Part shown: piece by piece, positions 25,277 to 37,559 of the stretch | How positions within the stretch are numbered: position 1 is the first letter of the stretch | How the letters are laid out: each line of letters begins with the position of its first letter | Assembly (NCBI RefSeq): GCF_011397635.1 | Contig: NC_064770.1 | Coordinates: forward strand, 24,411,603 to 24,475,602 | Origin: Epinephelus fuscoguttatus | Taxonomy: Eukaryota > Chordata > Actinopteri > Perciformes > Serranidae | Direction of reading: 5' to 3' | Length of the DNA: 64,000 bases | The notes under the pieces: generated by a model | The model's input: the letters and a program-made list of their open reading frames with translations, nothing else | Told to the model about the DNA's origin: nothing | Database searches by the model: none | Translations under genes and position numbers: made by a program

Positions 25277-26325
25277 GAGGCCTGTACCATGAAGCAGGAT
25301 TTGGAGTTAGTGAGGTAACTTCAGGGTTAATTCTGGATTTTCAGTACTACGCAGCTGGATCTCCTTTTTAGCAGAATAAATCACTATGGTACCTTATGCT
25401 GAACAGTTAGCCTGCTCCAGATCACAGCCTGTCAACAGCCTGACCTCTGACCAATCAGATCACTGAAGAAAAAAGTATGCATGGATGAAAAGATTTTAAC
25501 TTATGCAAAGTTTCTTTCAGTCCACAGTCATAGTGTTGCTATTTTACACTCTGATTCCATCACTGCAGCTCAAAATAACGAGACACCTGTGAGGTGAGAA
25601 CTAGGGGAATAAAGACTATATTTCATTAGAAAAATAATCCACACACTGTTAATTAGCTCTTGTTACTATATATGCAACATTTCAGTCAGACAGACCTGAT
25701 CAGTCATTCACTACTGTTACACCCTTTACTTCAGCAGCAGGAACAGTCTGGTGTTAAAGTGTTTTATGTGACATATTCACAGTAGTTCCATCGTCCTCCA
25801 CCTAAATGGCAAAAAATACTGGTGTCACATATAGCCTAGTGATACCTGCATGTAATTTAAGTCTTGGTCAGCAGTGAATTTCGGACAGTATTGAGTCTGT
25901 TTACAACAACAGATCTGCCTCTTTCATCTCACAGAGCGGAAGTAGCCTACTGGTTTCATGGTTCTGTAGGCTGTTTGTAGTCCGCTTGTTATTGACACCT
26001 GTTGCTTTCAAGCTGGCTGCAGTTGTTGCTGGTTAGCAAACCCAGAGTTGACTGAATTGGTTGATAACATAATTGTAGTACTCAAACTCTGAATCCATCG
26101 CATTAGTTTAGTTCATATACAGACTCTACATTCAGTGAATGTAGAGTCTGTAGGAAACGGAAATTCGCCTCTTGAAGAAATCAAACCGGAATGCCTGGTC
26201 TGTTGTAGTCCGCGTGATATTTCAGGTGCTGAATACAGCCGATGGGTTCCGAGAATGGGGTTAGTTAAGCCAGATAACGATAAGATATCCTGGATAAGAT
26301 GAACTGGCTTCGTAGTACAGGCCTC
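25277..26325. mobile_element. TIR DNA element, non-autonomous
   Basis: Ends are GAGGCCTGTACCATGAAGCA on the left and, on the minus strand, GAGGCCTGTACTACGAAGCC on the right. This 1.05-kb unit has no long frame. The palindromic GAATGTAGAGTCTG/CAGACTCTACATTC words at about 26120-26150 form a small internal hairpin. Superfamily uncertain, since the target duplication could not be read (Harbinger or hAT). Confidence 0.65.
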
Positions 26326-27486
26326 TGGGTTATACTGAATGAGTTGTGTGACACTTTGTAAACAGACTTTTTGGTGTAGGTTTGCTGTGGTTAAACGCTG
26401 TTTCCATTTAGTTAAATTTACAAAGAATGCTCACCTTTTTTGGATTCTCCATTCACCCTGTACTCTTTCTTCATTAATTCACCGAAACATGGGGTGAGTA
26501 ATGGATATTTCAAATGATCACATGGGGTAAATTATTCTTTAACACCTACCCCTTCACATATTGCTTGGTTCAAACCAAAAGTTTTAGCAAGTATCATCAT
26601 TCCTGTTAAATTTTGAAAGAGTTTCGCTTTTGTAATAGTTATCATGTCATAGTAAATACTTTTATAGGCTACACAGCCTACGATTGAGCAATAAATGTTA
26701 AATCACATTTCTGATAATGCTTTGATTTAAAGGTAAACTATGCAGAATTTTCCTATAAACCGAGGTATGGACTCATACAAAGTGGATTTTGCTAGTTGGG
26801 TTTTGCAGCACCAAGTTTACACTAATACACTATCCAAACCTAACGCTTAGCCTTGACCTCTTAACCCAACTCTAGCTACTGCTGATCTTTTAAACTCAAC
26901 TAAATGTGTTCATTCTTTTAAACTCAAATATTTTTGATTAACTCAATTAAATGTGTTCAATGAAATTTGGTGGGAGAGAATTAAGGTAGGATGTGGAAGG
27001 TAGGGTGCTGTTGTGACAGCAAGGACAGACAGTTTTATAGTGTATGAATTGTGGACGGACTTCAGAAATCATGTTTAACAGAAATGTACATGGAGGCTTA
27101 ATTCATAATGATGAGCAGGAAAATAAAAATGTGCTTGTTAAATTATATCAAAGTATGAAATAAATTTTAAACAAGCCTAAATCAGTGATAAGACCTCCTG
27201 TCCCAATCATCCAAGTGTTAGAAAAAATGAGGTTTAGGGTCAGTTTACTCAAAAGGATACGTCATCACTCCTTGAAATATGATATGACTGTCTTTTTCCT
27301 ACACAGATGGATAGGTAATATCTTTAGTATTACAGATCAATTATTGGGCTATTTTTTATTTATTTATTTTTTCATGGCAAGAAAGCTTACAGGGGGAGGA
27401 AAACCGGTCCCTATCATCCTTATTTGGCCTAACTATTACCGGTTTAAATTATTTCCAAGAAACTTCATCAGCAAGCAGCGATGAAT
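26326..27486. other. Intergenic, no gene seen
   Basis: AT-rich sequence with no supported exon. Confidence 0.55.
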
Positions 27487-27940
27487 GGGCCCTCGCACCT
27501 CCGCACAACTCAGGGGTGCTGGCAGGACGCTGGTCGAACTTACATACAGGAGTGAGATAGTTTATCCTTCATAGAGTGTGGGAGTTGGAATGACCTATTC
27601 CACATTTTATACCACTCCTTGTTTCCACTATGTGGCGCTGGAGAACACACTAATTATACATCATCTATTGTAGACCACACCATGTTAATTTCACGTAAAC
27701 CAAAAGATAATTGTCTGAAAAGACTACTTCCTGTTGCCAGAGGGTGGCACGAACTCCATGACACCTAATGCACCTGTAGCTGGCTTTGTGATTGGAGCCT
27801 TATAAAACCTATGAAGTTTGGTGCAGATTGAACAAGGTACACAGAAGTTACAACTTCCGCTTTGGTGGCGACACATGGAAATTTGACAGCTCACAACAGT
27901 CACATGGTTCAATGAAAACTCGCTTTAGCTTAAGCAACTT

Positions 27941-29117
27941 TTTTTTTTTGCAATAAACTTTTTATTTATTTATTCAGTTTGTAACATTTCAATAGTTACA
28001 TTCATTTCAATAATTGCATTCAACATTAATATCGTAAACATACACTACACATAAATTAACTACAGAACACATTCCTCTCCCCCTCCCCCTTCCCTCCCAT
28101 ATTCCCCCTCCTTATGGAGCACACAGATTAATAGTGAGAAGTTTATAGCATAAAAAATAAAAACAACCGATTAGGCCAAAGTGATGATCAGGATTACAAA
28201 CTGGACATACAGAGTTACCATAGATGAGAGCCTCAGAAGTCATGACAGTAGTTTTTTAACATCCTCTGCAGCTTTTTCCCACATCTCCAGTGTTCTTAGC
28301 TTAGCATTATTAATACGAGCTGATGACCACTCCAGGTAGATCACCTCGAGAAGAGCTTGTAACCAATGTTTTATTGATAACTGGTGCGGTGGAAGCCACC
28401 TCAGAACAATAATTTTCTTCGCTGCAGTCATGCCAGCCAACCAGAGTTTACGCTCTATCTCAGTGATCTTGAGCCTGGAGTCATCATTTAAGAGAAGAAG
28501 TGTAGGTTCCAGTGGGACCTTTCTCCCTACCAAATCAGACACCTTATCCACAACTTTAACCCAAAATCTTTGTACATCTGGACACTTCCATAAGACATGC
28601 ATCAATGTACCCATAACGCCCTGACTACAGAATGTACAGTAGGAATTGGGCGCTAAACCCAACAGATGCCTTTTTTATGGTGTTAAATAAGTCCTGTGGC
28701 AGATTTTGTAGTGGATTAACTGGTGATTTGGGTTTTTAGAAGACTCAAATACATTATTCCACACCACCTCCCAATCAATGGTCTCTGTTCCTAGAGGTAT
28801 ATCTGCCTCCCATGATCTATAACCAGGTAATTCTGTAGAGATGTATGACATGAGATTGTTATAAATGAAGGAGACTGCTTTCTTTCGGGGCGCTCCTTCC
28901 ATGAGAGATACTATAGGGTGAGTCCTCAGTTCAGACCCCCAGGGAACCTTGTGTGAATTAAGTGCTGACCTTACCCTAAGGTAGAGGAACTGTGAATTTC
29001 TTGGGATACCAAAATGGGACATTAGATCAGGAAAATCTAAAACTGAGTTTTGACCTGAGATATTTCCCAACGTCCAGGTGCCATGTTGAGCCCACAGTTG
29101 TGAAATGAATGGTTCAC
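27941..29117 (-). mobile_element. 5'-truncated L1-like LINE, ORF2 C-terminus
   Basis: Minus-strand frames 28675-29070 and 28240-28662 are consecutive pieces of one ORF2 tail, split by a slip in an A-run at about 28665-28675. The second holds a zinc-knuckle pattern (YCTFCSQG followed by HVLWKC, i.e. C-x2-C-x-H-x4-C), typical of the L1/Tx1 clade C-terminus. The reverse transcriptase core is missing. The 3' end has a poly-A tail (poly-T at 27939-27949) with AATAAA-like text before it. Flanking AGCTTAAGCAACTTTT (27927-27942) and AGCTTCAGCAACTTTT (29118-29133) form a 16-bp duplication with one mismatch. Dead copy. Confidence 0.85.
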
Positions 29118-29506
29118 AGCTTCAGCAACTTTTGATGTCAAAGGTCTTAAGATGGTACAGACAAAAAATTGAAGTCAATCTGATCTAATCTGTGGGAAGA
29201 GTTTGTTGGAGTACACCCCCAGGAAATGGCCAAAAATGCACAAAAATTACACATAAAATTCAAAATGGCTGACTTCCTGTTGGGTTTAGGGTATGGCTCT
29301 AAGACAATTTTTTGTACGTCTTGGGATGTACATGTAGGTGAAAACCAGCTTTGAGGGCTGCTTTGCAAAAATTTTGTTGGGGGCACTACTGAGCCACTTT
29401 TGGAACCTGAGCCACTTTTGGAACCTGAGCACGAGACCCCTAAAATAACAAATATTTTACCAGTTCTGATGTGTGAGCAAAGTTTCATGACTTTTTGAGT
29501 ATGTTA

Positions 29507-30243
29507 ATCCATCCATTTTCATCCGCTTCTCTGGGGCCGGGTCGTGGGGGCAGCAGGCCAAGCAAAGAACCCCAGATGTCCCTCTCCTCAGCAACGCTTT
29601 CCAGCTCCTCCTGGGGGACCCCGAGGCGTTCCCCCGAAACACCTCCAGTGAGAGGCGCCCAGGAGGCATCCTGATCATAGGCCCCAAACCACCTCAATTG
29701 ACCCCTTTCGAAGTGAAGGAGCAGTGGCTCTACTCCGAGCTCCCTCTGGATGTCTGAGCTCTTTACCCTATCTCTGAGGCTGAGCCCAGCCACCCCACCG
29801 AGGAAACTCATTTTGGCCACTTGTACCCACGACCTCATTCTTTCTGTCACTACCCAGAGCTCATGACCATAGGTGAGGGTTGGGACGTAGATGGACCAGT
29901 AAATAGAAAGCTTCACCTTCCGGCTCAGCTCCCTCTTCACCACGACGGACCGACACAGCGCCCACATCACTGCAGAAGCCACACCAAACCGCCAATCCAT
30001 CTCATACTCCATTCTACCCTCACTCGTGAACAAGACCCCGAGATACTTGAACTCCCTCACTTGAGGCAGTAACTCTCCCAACTTGGAGGGGGCAATTCAC
30101 CGGTTTCTGGCAGAGAACCATGGCCTCAGACTTGGAGGTGCTGACTCTCATCCCAACTGCTTCACACTCAGAAACCTCTCCAGTGCATGCTGGAGGTCAC
30201 GTTGTGATGAAGCCAACAGAACCACATCATCTGTGAAAAGCAT
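29507..30243 (-). mobile_element. Rex3/RTE-like LINE fragment, copy 1
   Basis: The minus-strand frame, about 29485-30081, reads VREFKYLGVLFTSEGRMEYE, LTYGHELWVVTERM and LRDRVKSSDIQRELGVEPLL, the post-active-site part of a non-LTR reverse transcriptase plus C-terminal region. The 3' end shows GGATGGAT-type tail units (ATCCATCC on the plus strand), as known for Rex3. The duplication GTATGTTA (29499-29506 and 30244-30251) brackets it. The 5' part is truncated just upstream of the FADD-like active-site region (about 30210-30240). Family assignment is from recall; RTE clade is likely. Confidence 0.8.
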
Positions 30244-30330
30244 GTATGTTACGCCCCTCAAAAATGAAATTTATTTGGTGTAAGAATAAAAATCCCGAAA
30301 GGGTCCTCGCAACGCGTGGTGCTCGGGCCT

Positions 30331-32667
30331 TAATTAAAAGTGCTGCCCAGTTTTTCCAGTTTTTTATGAAACCCTTTATATCGATAACAGTGACTCATTC
30401 CAACCACATCTGAACTAAATATTCATATGACCTATACAAACATCTAGGACAGAATTTCTCTCTTGCTTATTGACATTTGAAAAACTGATCCAAATCCAAA
30501 GTGTTTGTACAGCATTAAAATGATGTGAGCTCCACATGCCAGGGTGTTTGCCTCCATCTGAGAGTTTTCCAACAGAGGATGAATGTCAATTGAGAATCAC
30601 CGAGAATCAACATGTGTCACAGCGACCTGACTTTTAAGCATCCCAGACACTCTGCAGAGCACTTACATCAGCGCTGGCCGCCAGTTTGCTGCTGTGTGGT
30701 CACAGTGTGTGTTTGTTAGTGTGATAACAGTTTTGTTATAATTCAGGGGGACACACTCTGCAATGCAGCGACAAACAGAGCTTTGTTGATCCGCAGCACC
30801 AGCACAACTGTGGCAATCCAGGTGATAATCACGAGCTGAGAGAGAAAGGATGGATTCAGCCGTGTGTGTATGTGTGTGTGTGCATGTGTGTGTGGGTGCC
30901 CAATTAAAGTCTTGACAGCAGCACTGACTCAGCCGACACTTTGTCCCTGTCAAACCTCGGGATAAGTGAGAAACATAGCATAGCGTACATGAGAACAAAC
31001 ACACACAGATTTAATTCGTCTGTAATCACCTCTGAGTGAAGTTAAAGCAACACAAGTGTGTCAGCTTTCAAACTCCCCCTGGTTACATCCACAGGCGCAG
31101 TCAGCCAATCACCATCCTGCTCACATTCACAGCCTACCAATGCCAACCCGTCAATGCACAGAGCTCACGACAACACAATTAACACCAGAAAACACTACTG
31201 CCAAACACGGCTCACTCTGAACTGACATTTCCCTGCATAAACAGTCAAGTCACCGGCAACTGCAACAAAAAAGGATCCCTGCGTCTGTTTCAGTGAGACA
31301 ACCGCAACTGGCCTCTTTCAATAAATCACCACTTATACAAGCCGAGGTCACTGCACTTTTCATCTGTACCGTAATATAAAGTAGGTCTGCCTGATGAATG
31401 TCCCGTCAGCCCTGAGCCATCTCTCATGTGAAGCTTATGCAACAGATGAGGAGAGAAAAGGAGACAATGAAGACAGAAAGATGGAGGGACAGGAGAAAAA
31501 AAAGTGCACGTGTGGAGTGTGTGTGTCTTGGAAGTGTGTTGCTGCAGTGATAAAGATGGATGAGTCCGTCTGCTGCAGCTGTGATTGGGCTGCTGTTGAT
31601 TGTAAGACTCCGCATGCAAAGATTTATTTATTTATTTATTTATTTATTTGGACCTCAGGCTGGTGTGTCCTCCGAGCATCACTGTGGGAAAGGGGCATTT
31701 CTAAATCTATGTCAAAGCTATTTATTATATATATATATCTGTCAGTCTCTCCAGAGCAGGGACTATGAATCGTGCAAAGTAGGGACAAGAGTGCAGATTT
31801 TTTTTTCTTTTGGTGGCATATATTTTTATTGAGCAGCACGCTCACATATAGACACCATTTCTTTATTCATTCATTTAATCATATATTAATAATGTTGTTT
31901 GTTTTTTTTTACAGTAAATGTATCCACCGATAAATGAAGAACTTATCATCATATTTATATCATACTGTGATATACTGCAAAAGCAAAACATATACATTGT
32001 CATTTAACCACAAGTTGCAAGGTTCTGCCAATTTTCAACTAGCTTTGTGTCATAACAGTGTGCGCATTATTGAAACTTCCCTCTATCTTACCAGCACCCA
32101 GATCGCCCTGCTTATCTCTCAGCTTAAATCCGCTGGAAGACCCGGTTTTTGCTGGCTCTGGAGCTGTTGCCATGGATGCATAAAGAGAACTGGACGCGGC
32201 ATTGGAGGCGGGGTCCCGTTTATTCTTATGAGAGCTGTAAAAAAAAAGCTTGCTTCCGTGGCATGAAGCTCAGAGTAAGTTCCCTAATCTACTATGTCTT
32301 TACCACCCTCCTGGAATAGATGACATCACAATGGGGTCTAATCACCAAAGACTTTTCACATTTCTCATACTTATGTGCACATGTAAATAAATATTCTTTT
32401 CGCTCAGAACGAGTCTCTTCTGATTGAAATGAAGTTACCTGGCTCTGTCACATTATTGGCCCCCTGGAGCAAGCACTGTAAAGACTTATGGCGGCAGAGC
32501 AGCTAACTTCTGGTTTAGCGCTCCACTACTTTGAACGTGGATGAAAGTGCTTAAATCTTGTTGTTGTTCTTCTAGATTTCAGAAATGTTATCGGACCACA
32601 TAAATTAAATCCTGATAGTGAAACAAATCATTTCTCAGGGGCTGTGACGCTTAAAAAAATGTATCCA
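30331..32667. other. Intergenic, no gene seen
   Basis: Contains CA/GT-rich text at 30860-30900, (TTTA)n at 31621-31649 and (TA)n near 31722-31738. Frames at 31326-31845 and 31934-32266 have no recognisable domain. Confidence 0.5.
31621..31649. repeat. (TTTA)n microsatellite
   Basis: Seven TTTA-type units. Confidence 0.85.
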
Positions 32668-32823
32668 GGGCGCCCAGTAGCTCAATGGGTAGACCAGGTG
32701 TCCTATATACAAAGGCAATGTCTGATTCCAGCCCACAGCCCTTTGCTGCATGTCATCCCCTCTCTTTTCCCCTTTCATGCTTAATGCGTCCTGTCCAATA
32801 AAGGCATAAAAACCAAAACAATA
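32668..32823 (+). mobile_element. tRNA-derived SINE
   Basis: The head GGCGCCCAGTAGCTCAATGG contains a pol III A box (TAGCTCAATGG fits TRGYNNARNNG). A degenerate B box (GATTCCAGC) lies about 45 bp later. The body words CCCTTTGCTGCATGTCATCC and GTCCTGTCCAATAAAGGC match the minus-strand copy at 52440-52592. It is not a functional tRNA: the acceptor arm is not restored and the B box is decayed. Confidence 0.75.
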
Positions 32824-33228
32824 ATCTCTTAAAATATACCTACCTATTACAGATTTCTCTTTTTACAATGTAAATACATGGGGAAAAGTACTTCTAGGCC
32901 CAATGGCATTACATGTCAGAACCAGACATTGAAATTTCACATTTGGTTACTATGTAAACTTGGCTTCAAAGCCTGACGTTGAGTCCTTGGAGCTTGCCTG
33001 TTGCTCAACTCTGATCAAATGTTAAAACTAGGCAGTGTTGATCAAATATGAACCACGATTCTGTTTCTGTGTTGCCTATTTCTGGCCTATAATGTCCTCA
33101 GCAACATATTACAGTGCATTTTATTTGGCTGTAGAATAAAATTGTTCATTACCAGCTGGCTGCCATATTGTTTCCTTTGTCAAAACATCCAAGGTTGCAT
33201 TATGGAAGTGGGCGCCATACTGTTTCCT

Positions 33229-33729
33229 CCATCCATTCATCCATCCATCCATGGGGCCTCCCATGAGTTGGATGTGCCCAACACACCTCTAACAATGTAG
33301 CAGCGGCTCTACTTGGAGCTCCCTCTAGATATCCAAGCTCCTTACCCTATCTCTAAGGCTGAGCCCAGCCACCCCACAGAGGAAACTCATTATGGCTGCT
33401 TGTATCCGTGGCCTCATTCTTTCATCCATCTCGCACTCCACTCTACTATCACACGTGAACAAGACCCCGAGATACTTCAACTCCGACCCCCAACCCGGAG
33501 GGGGCAATCCACTGTTTTCTGGCAGACAACCATGGCCTCAGACTTGGCGGTACTGACTCATCCTGACCGCTTCACACTCGATTGCAGACCACCCCAGTGC
33601 ATGCTGGAGATCATGCTTTGATGAAGCCAACAGAACCACATCATCTGCAAAAAGCAAAGACGCAATTCTGAGGTCAGTAAACTGGACGCCTTCCTTCCCT
33701 CTGGCTGCTGTCATGTTCATGATTCTGTT
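33229..33729 (-). mobile_element. Rex3/RTE-like LINE fragment, copy 2
   Basis: The minus strand shows the reverse transcriptase active-site block (SLLFADDVVLLASS; FADD is the YxDD-type motif) at about 33625-33665. Farther on it shows ELKYLGVLFTCDSRVECEMD and GVAGLSLRDRVRS, with sequence between them deleted. The plus-strand left end is ATCCATTCATCCATCCATCC, i.e. a GATG-type 3' tail. An exact 13-bp duplication CATACTGTTTCCT brackets it (33216-33228 and 33730-33742). Internally deleted and dead. Confidence 0.85.
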
Positions 33730-33742
33730 CATACTGTTTCCT

Positions 33743-34335
33743 GTGTTGTGAAAATTGGAGACTGTAAAGCGCAGACCAACTGGTAAAACTAACTTGCGCT
33801 AATCAAATATGGACCAAGATTCTGTTGCTGCATTGCCGATTTCTTGCCTCAAATGTTTCCAGGAACATATTTCAGCTCACCATTTGTTGTTGTTTGTTAC
33901 CAGCCAACCGCCATATTGTTTCCTGTGTCAAAACGGTCAAGCTCGCATTACATCACCCACCAGCAATAGCATTTATTGGTCTGGTGTAGCACAGTGCATT
34001 CTGATAGTTGCAGGTTGTCTACCTCTTGAGTAAAAGCGAATACCACAGCCCTTTGTCTCTGGTTTTCTCTGGATGTAGCACCAATTTCAAAAGTATTTGT
34101 GTCTTTCTACTGCATTGGCAGCCCTTTCCAGCAGGGAATTACTTCTTTAATTGGGGTTATCAAGTTTAAGAATAAAATTGATAGTGGCTGAATTCCATTT
34201 AGCTTCAGTTTCAGGGTCCTGGTGTTGTGTGTGCTGGCTCGCTGTCACATATATTCTGTCCCGCATCCCATTGTTAACGTCAATAATACCAACTGTGCTG
34301 TGTGTTTATGTTATTCAAATCGTCCAGCACATTTT

Positions 34336-34395
<60 letters not shown>

Positions 34396-35181
34396 ACAAG
34401 ATGTGAGATCGAAGCAATCAATGGCATCACAAGCAGCACTGACATCAAGGAGGATCAGGTTGGAGCACTGCCCAGTTGCAGCAGCTGTAAGGATGTAATT
34501 TCAGACTTTGCTTCAAAAAAGAGCTCTTGTCCGCTTGATACCTCTGTGGCTTGACTTTTACCCTCATAAGGCTGCAAACGCGGCCCATAAAGACTTCTGG
34601 AGCTGTGTCTTGGTTCTTAGTGTGATAAGAAGTGCTACAGCAACCCTCTCACACTACAGTGAGTCATTTGATTTGATGCTACTGTAATGCCATAAATTTG
34701 CTTAATGGAGCTTTCACACAGAACTTTTAAAACTCAGTGTCTGAGCAGAAGGCAGGAGATTTCTGGGACAATTTATGGATTCAAATAAAGTCCTAGGATT
34801 ATTATGATATCATTTCTACGCTGGGAAAAATATTTTTGCTCTCGCAGTCTTTACAGCATCACAAGATCATTCAGTTCTAGATGAAACATTTTGTGCTTTT
34901 TCCACTTGAGCTCAGCTTTTAACGGTGCATACGCGTCCACTTAACCTTGAGTAGGCCCTGAGGAGCTTTTTAAGTATTTATATCACAAACTGCTAATGTA
35001 CCTGTAAGAGATGGTTTATCTTCAAGGGGGTGGACACAGTAACAGCAATCCAAAAAATATGATCTTGCAAAAAAACACTGCTGACCGCACAGCCCTGTCT
35101 TTAAGTAAATGTGGAAAATGTGTTAATATACACTGTAAAAAATCTTTAAAAAAAAATCAGGGTTCAAAAACAATACATTTA
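33743..35181. other. Intergenic, no gene seen
   Basis: The segment 33795-33960 is a diverged duplicate of 33030-33190 (shared ACCA(C/A)GATTCTGTT, GCCATATTGTTTCCT, GTCAAAAC). It includes a long GT tract. No supported exon. Confidence 0.5.
34339..34393. repeat. (GT)n microsatellite, long
   Basis: About 27 uninterrupted GT units. Confidence 0.95.
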
Positions 35182-36180
35182 CTAGTGCTGCACCCTAATA
35201 GTCGACCAAATGTTAGTCTACCAGAAAGATCATTAGTCAGCAAGAATTTATTGGTCAAAAAAAAAAAAAAAATACAGTGAAACTCTATTAGGAGCTGCGC
35301 CTTGTCAAAATAAATCAAAACCTATATGACTGGACCATGTGGGAATTTAATTTGAAAGGACAGACACAGGAAGAGGCCACGCTCAGCAGTCAGACAGGAG
35401 TCACGTTACAAACCAATCACAGCCGACAGATATCTTTCCCTTCTTCTGTAAATATTCAGTCTGACAGGGAAGCTGATCATGTTAGTGCAGGGCTACCCAG
35501 AGCTTTACAGCTGTCCCACAGACGATAGGCCTACACACTTATAAACAGCGCCTGGAAAAAGATCAGCTCTGCACTCAGGATTTGAGCTAAATAGGCTATA
35601 CAGTGCTGGTTAAGGTTACTTAGCAACCTCGGACACAACCTGCCGGCAAGCTCTTGGAAGCTGGCACAAAAAAAGCACAAGAGTAGCACCCAGTGTCGAC
35701 CTCGCTTTTTCCAGGCGGTTAAAGACGCGGCATGTGTACGGCCCCTAATTTCCAGGGCTGGTACCTGCAGTTATTCCACAGGCTAGTTAATAACATGTCG
35801 GGCAGGAAATCCAAAGTGTGGGATCATTTTGAGAAGGTGAAGGATGAACCCAAGGTGATATGTAAACTCATCTTCATTGGTCGACTACAAACATGACGTA
35901 TCATCTGAAACATGGAAGTAGCTACATGCCCATTAGCCCACAGCGTCATTAACAGGCGGCTCGCTCAGTGTGTGACGTGCACTTGTAGATAAAATATAGG
36001 CCTATATTAATGAAGGTTCATTAGTACGGTTTTGTATTTCTCTATAATGTAGCACAGTGTTAACAATGTTACTGATACTATTCTTTCTCACACCTTCACC
36101 TCAAACCATTGTGTTGCCCCGCCCAAAATATATAATTCAATGATTACATTAATATCTTAAACATGCAGGCGACTAGTCGT
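35182..36180 (+). mobile_element. hAT relic with a BED-finger start
   Basis: The left terminus TAGTGCTGCACCCTAATAGT with GTCGAC subterminal words is hAT-like. From ATG 35795 the frame reads MSGRKSKVWDHFEKVKDEPK and then VICKL, the first half of a BED-type zinc finger as found at the N-terminus of hAT/ZBED transposases. It then runs into a second GTCGACTA-containing end sequence at about 35877, so the finger's later Cys/His residues and the catalytic part are deleted. No matching right terminus was found, so the right limit is approximate. Confidence 0.6.
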
Positions 36181-36381
36181 TTTATTTTTTTTTTTCCTGA
36201 ATTATTACGACAAAATACCTACAATAAAGTAAAGGAAAAACATTTTACCTTAACCAAAGTGCAATTGTTGCCCAAACCTATGACAGGAGTCTGGGCACAA
36301 ACCCAAAGTTCAGATGTCAAAGTTCTGCACTGTGTACACCTGATGTCCACCCTAACCACTGTCTCTTGAAGCCTACGCTGT

Positions 36382-36846
36382 CAACACATTCTCACTCCGA
36401 TCTTGTCATATATTGACATTTGGTCACAGACTTTCCACGTCCACATACGACGTGCATGGTACCCCTGGTGTGTTGATTGTTGATGTTATGGGATGCTGTG
36501 TCAAGTTCTACCTGTTACATGCATTGTCTTCTTTCAAAATACACTTCCCTTTTCACAGGAAATAAACGCACCATGTTGGTATAACACCGTGAATTGGCAT
36601 TTTTTTTAACTTCAACAACAAACACACATGGTTGGGAATAGGCAACACAAACACATGGTTAGGTTTAGGAAAAAAAGAACAGGGTTTGGCTTTAGAATCT
36701 TATGGGACGCAAACACCGCTCTCTCAGGTGAAAGTCGGTGTTTGTTGGACCCAACCACCACCCCAGTTAGACTTTCACCACTCTAACTTTCCACCACGTT
36801 TCCCCCTGACGCTGCTGGGCTCCGTTAAACTGTAACGCCAATGTTA
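36382..36846 (+). repeat. Dispersed repeat, copy C
   Basis: Starts CAACACATTCTCACTCCGAT, then GGTTGGGAATAGGCAACACA, GGTTAGGTTTAGGAAAAAAA and CACCGCTCTCTCAGGTGAAA, in the same order as copies A and B. The terminal GGAATGAGACTGGG block is missing. Confidence 0.65.
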
Positions 36847-37559
36847 AATTTTAATATTTTAAAGACAGTTAATACTATCACTGCAACTTTGCCGTTCTTT
36901 AAAATACTTAATCTGCAGTGATGTTTTAGGCTGTAAATAATTTAAGTTATATACAAATGTACTTTCTATGAGACAGGGTTGGACTACATGATACTGTTCA
37001 CATTTCTTGTACTGGACTGTATTTTACTAACACATGTTCCAGCACACTGGTGTTCCTGATATTTTCTTCACAAAGGTTAAATTCATTGCAGAGCTGTTCA
37101 ATTAGATTACATTATACTGTTATTGCTTGTGTTTCTGCCTGTGATCTAGGTGTCTGTGTCTTCAGCCGCCTCAGGTTCTCTCTAAAATACTCAACTCATC
37201 TTCTTTACTGAGCAATAACCGCTGTCATCTTTGGTATAGACAGACCAGGTGTGTGAGACTGGAAAGAAATAAAGTAAATAAAACAGAAACAGGGAGTTGA
37301 GATGGCAGCACTCTGTCTTGTGACTCAGCTGATGAGGTTTAAGTTCTTTACGCAGAAAAATGACCAGCGATTGATTTTCAAAACAAGTCTCACCGTGCGT
37401 GGATAATTGACTCACACGGCAAGAGACATCAGTAACAGTTTGTATCTGCAAAATTACAGTCACAAGTGTGTCACACCTGAGCCTCTCTCTGACTGCAGCT
37501 GGTGGAAAATTACACCTTCAGAGTGGCAAATTATACTCTGGGGTGATGACGCTTCAAAG
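36847..37559. other. Intergenic, no gene seen
   Basis: No exon or recognised repeat. Confidence 0.5.

Larger units (their letters stand above)
27487..30330. repeat. Older repeat hosting two LINE insertions
   Basis: The outer pieces 27487-27940, 29134-29506 and 30252-30330 read as one continuous element once the two insertions and their duplications are set aside. I recognise the words GTTGCCAGAGGGTGGCACGA, GATGTCAAAGGTCTTAAGAT, GAGCAAAGTTTCATGA and GTGCTCGGGCC as one common teleost repeat. The ends are loosely inverted (GGGCCCTCGCACC; on the minus strand AGGCCCGAGCACC). Net length is about 900 bp. No coding content. Confidence 0.65.

Noticed and set aside
32668..32740. tRNA gene
   Set aside because: A-box and degenerate B-box belong to a SINE; no proper cloverleaf, and a second family member lies at 52440-52592.
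34151..34554. Two overlapping ORFs with Cys-Val repeats
   Set aside because: Span a (GT)n microsatellite; no domain or splice support.
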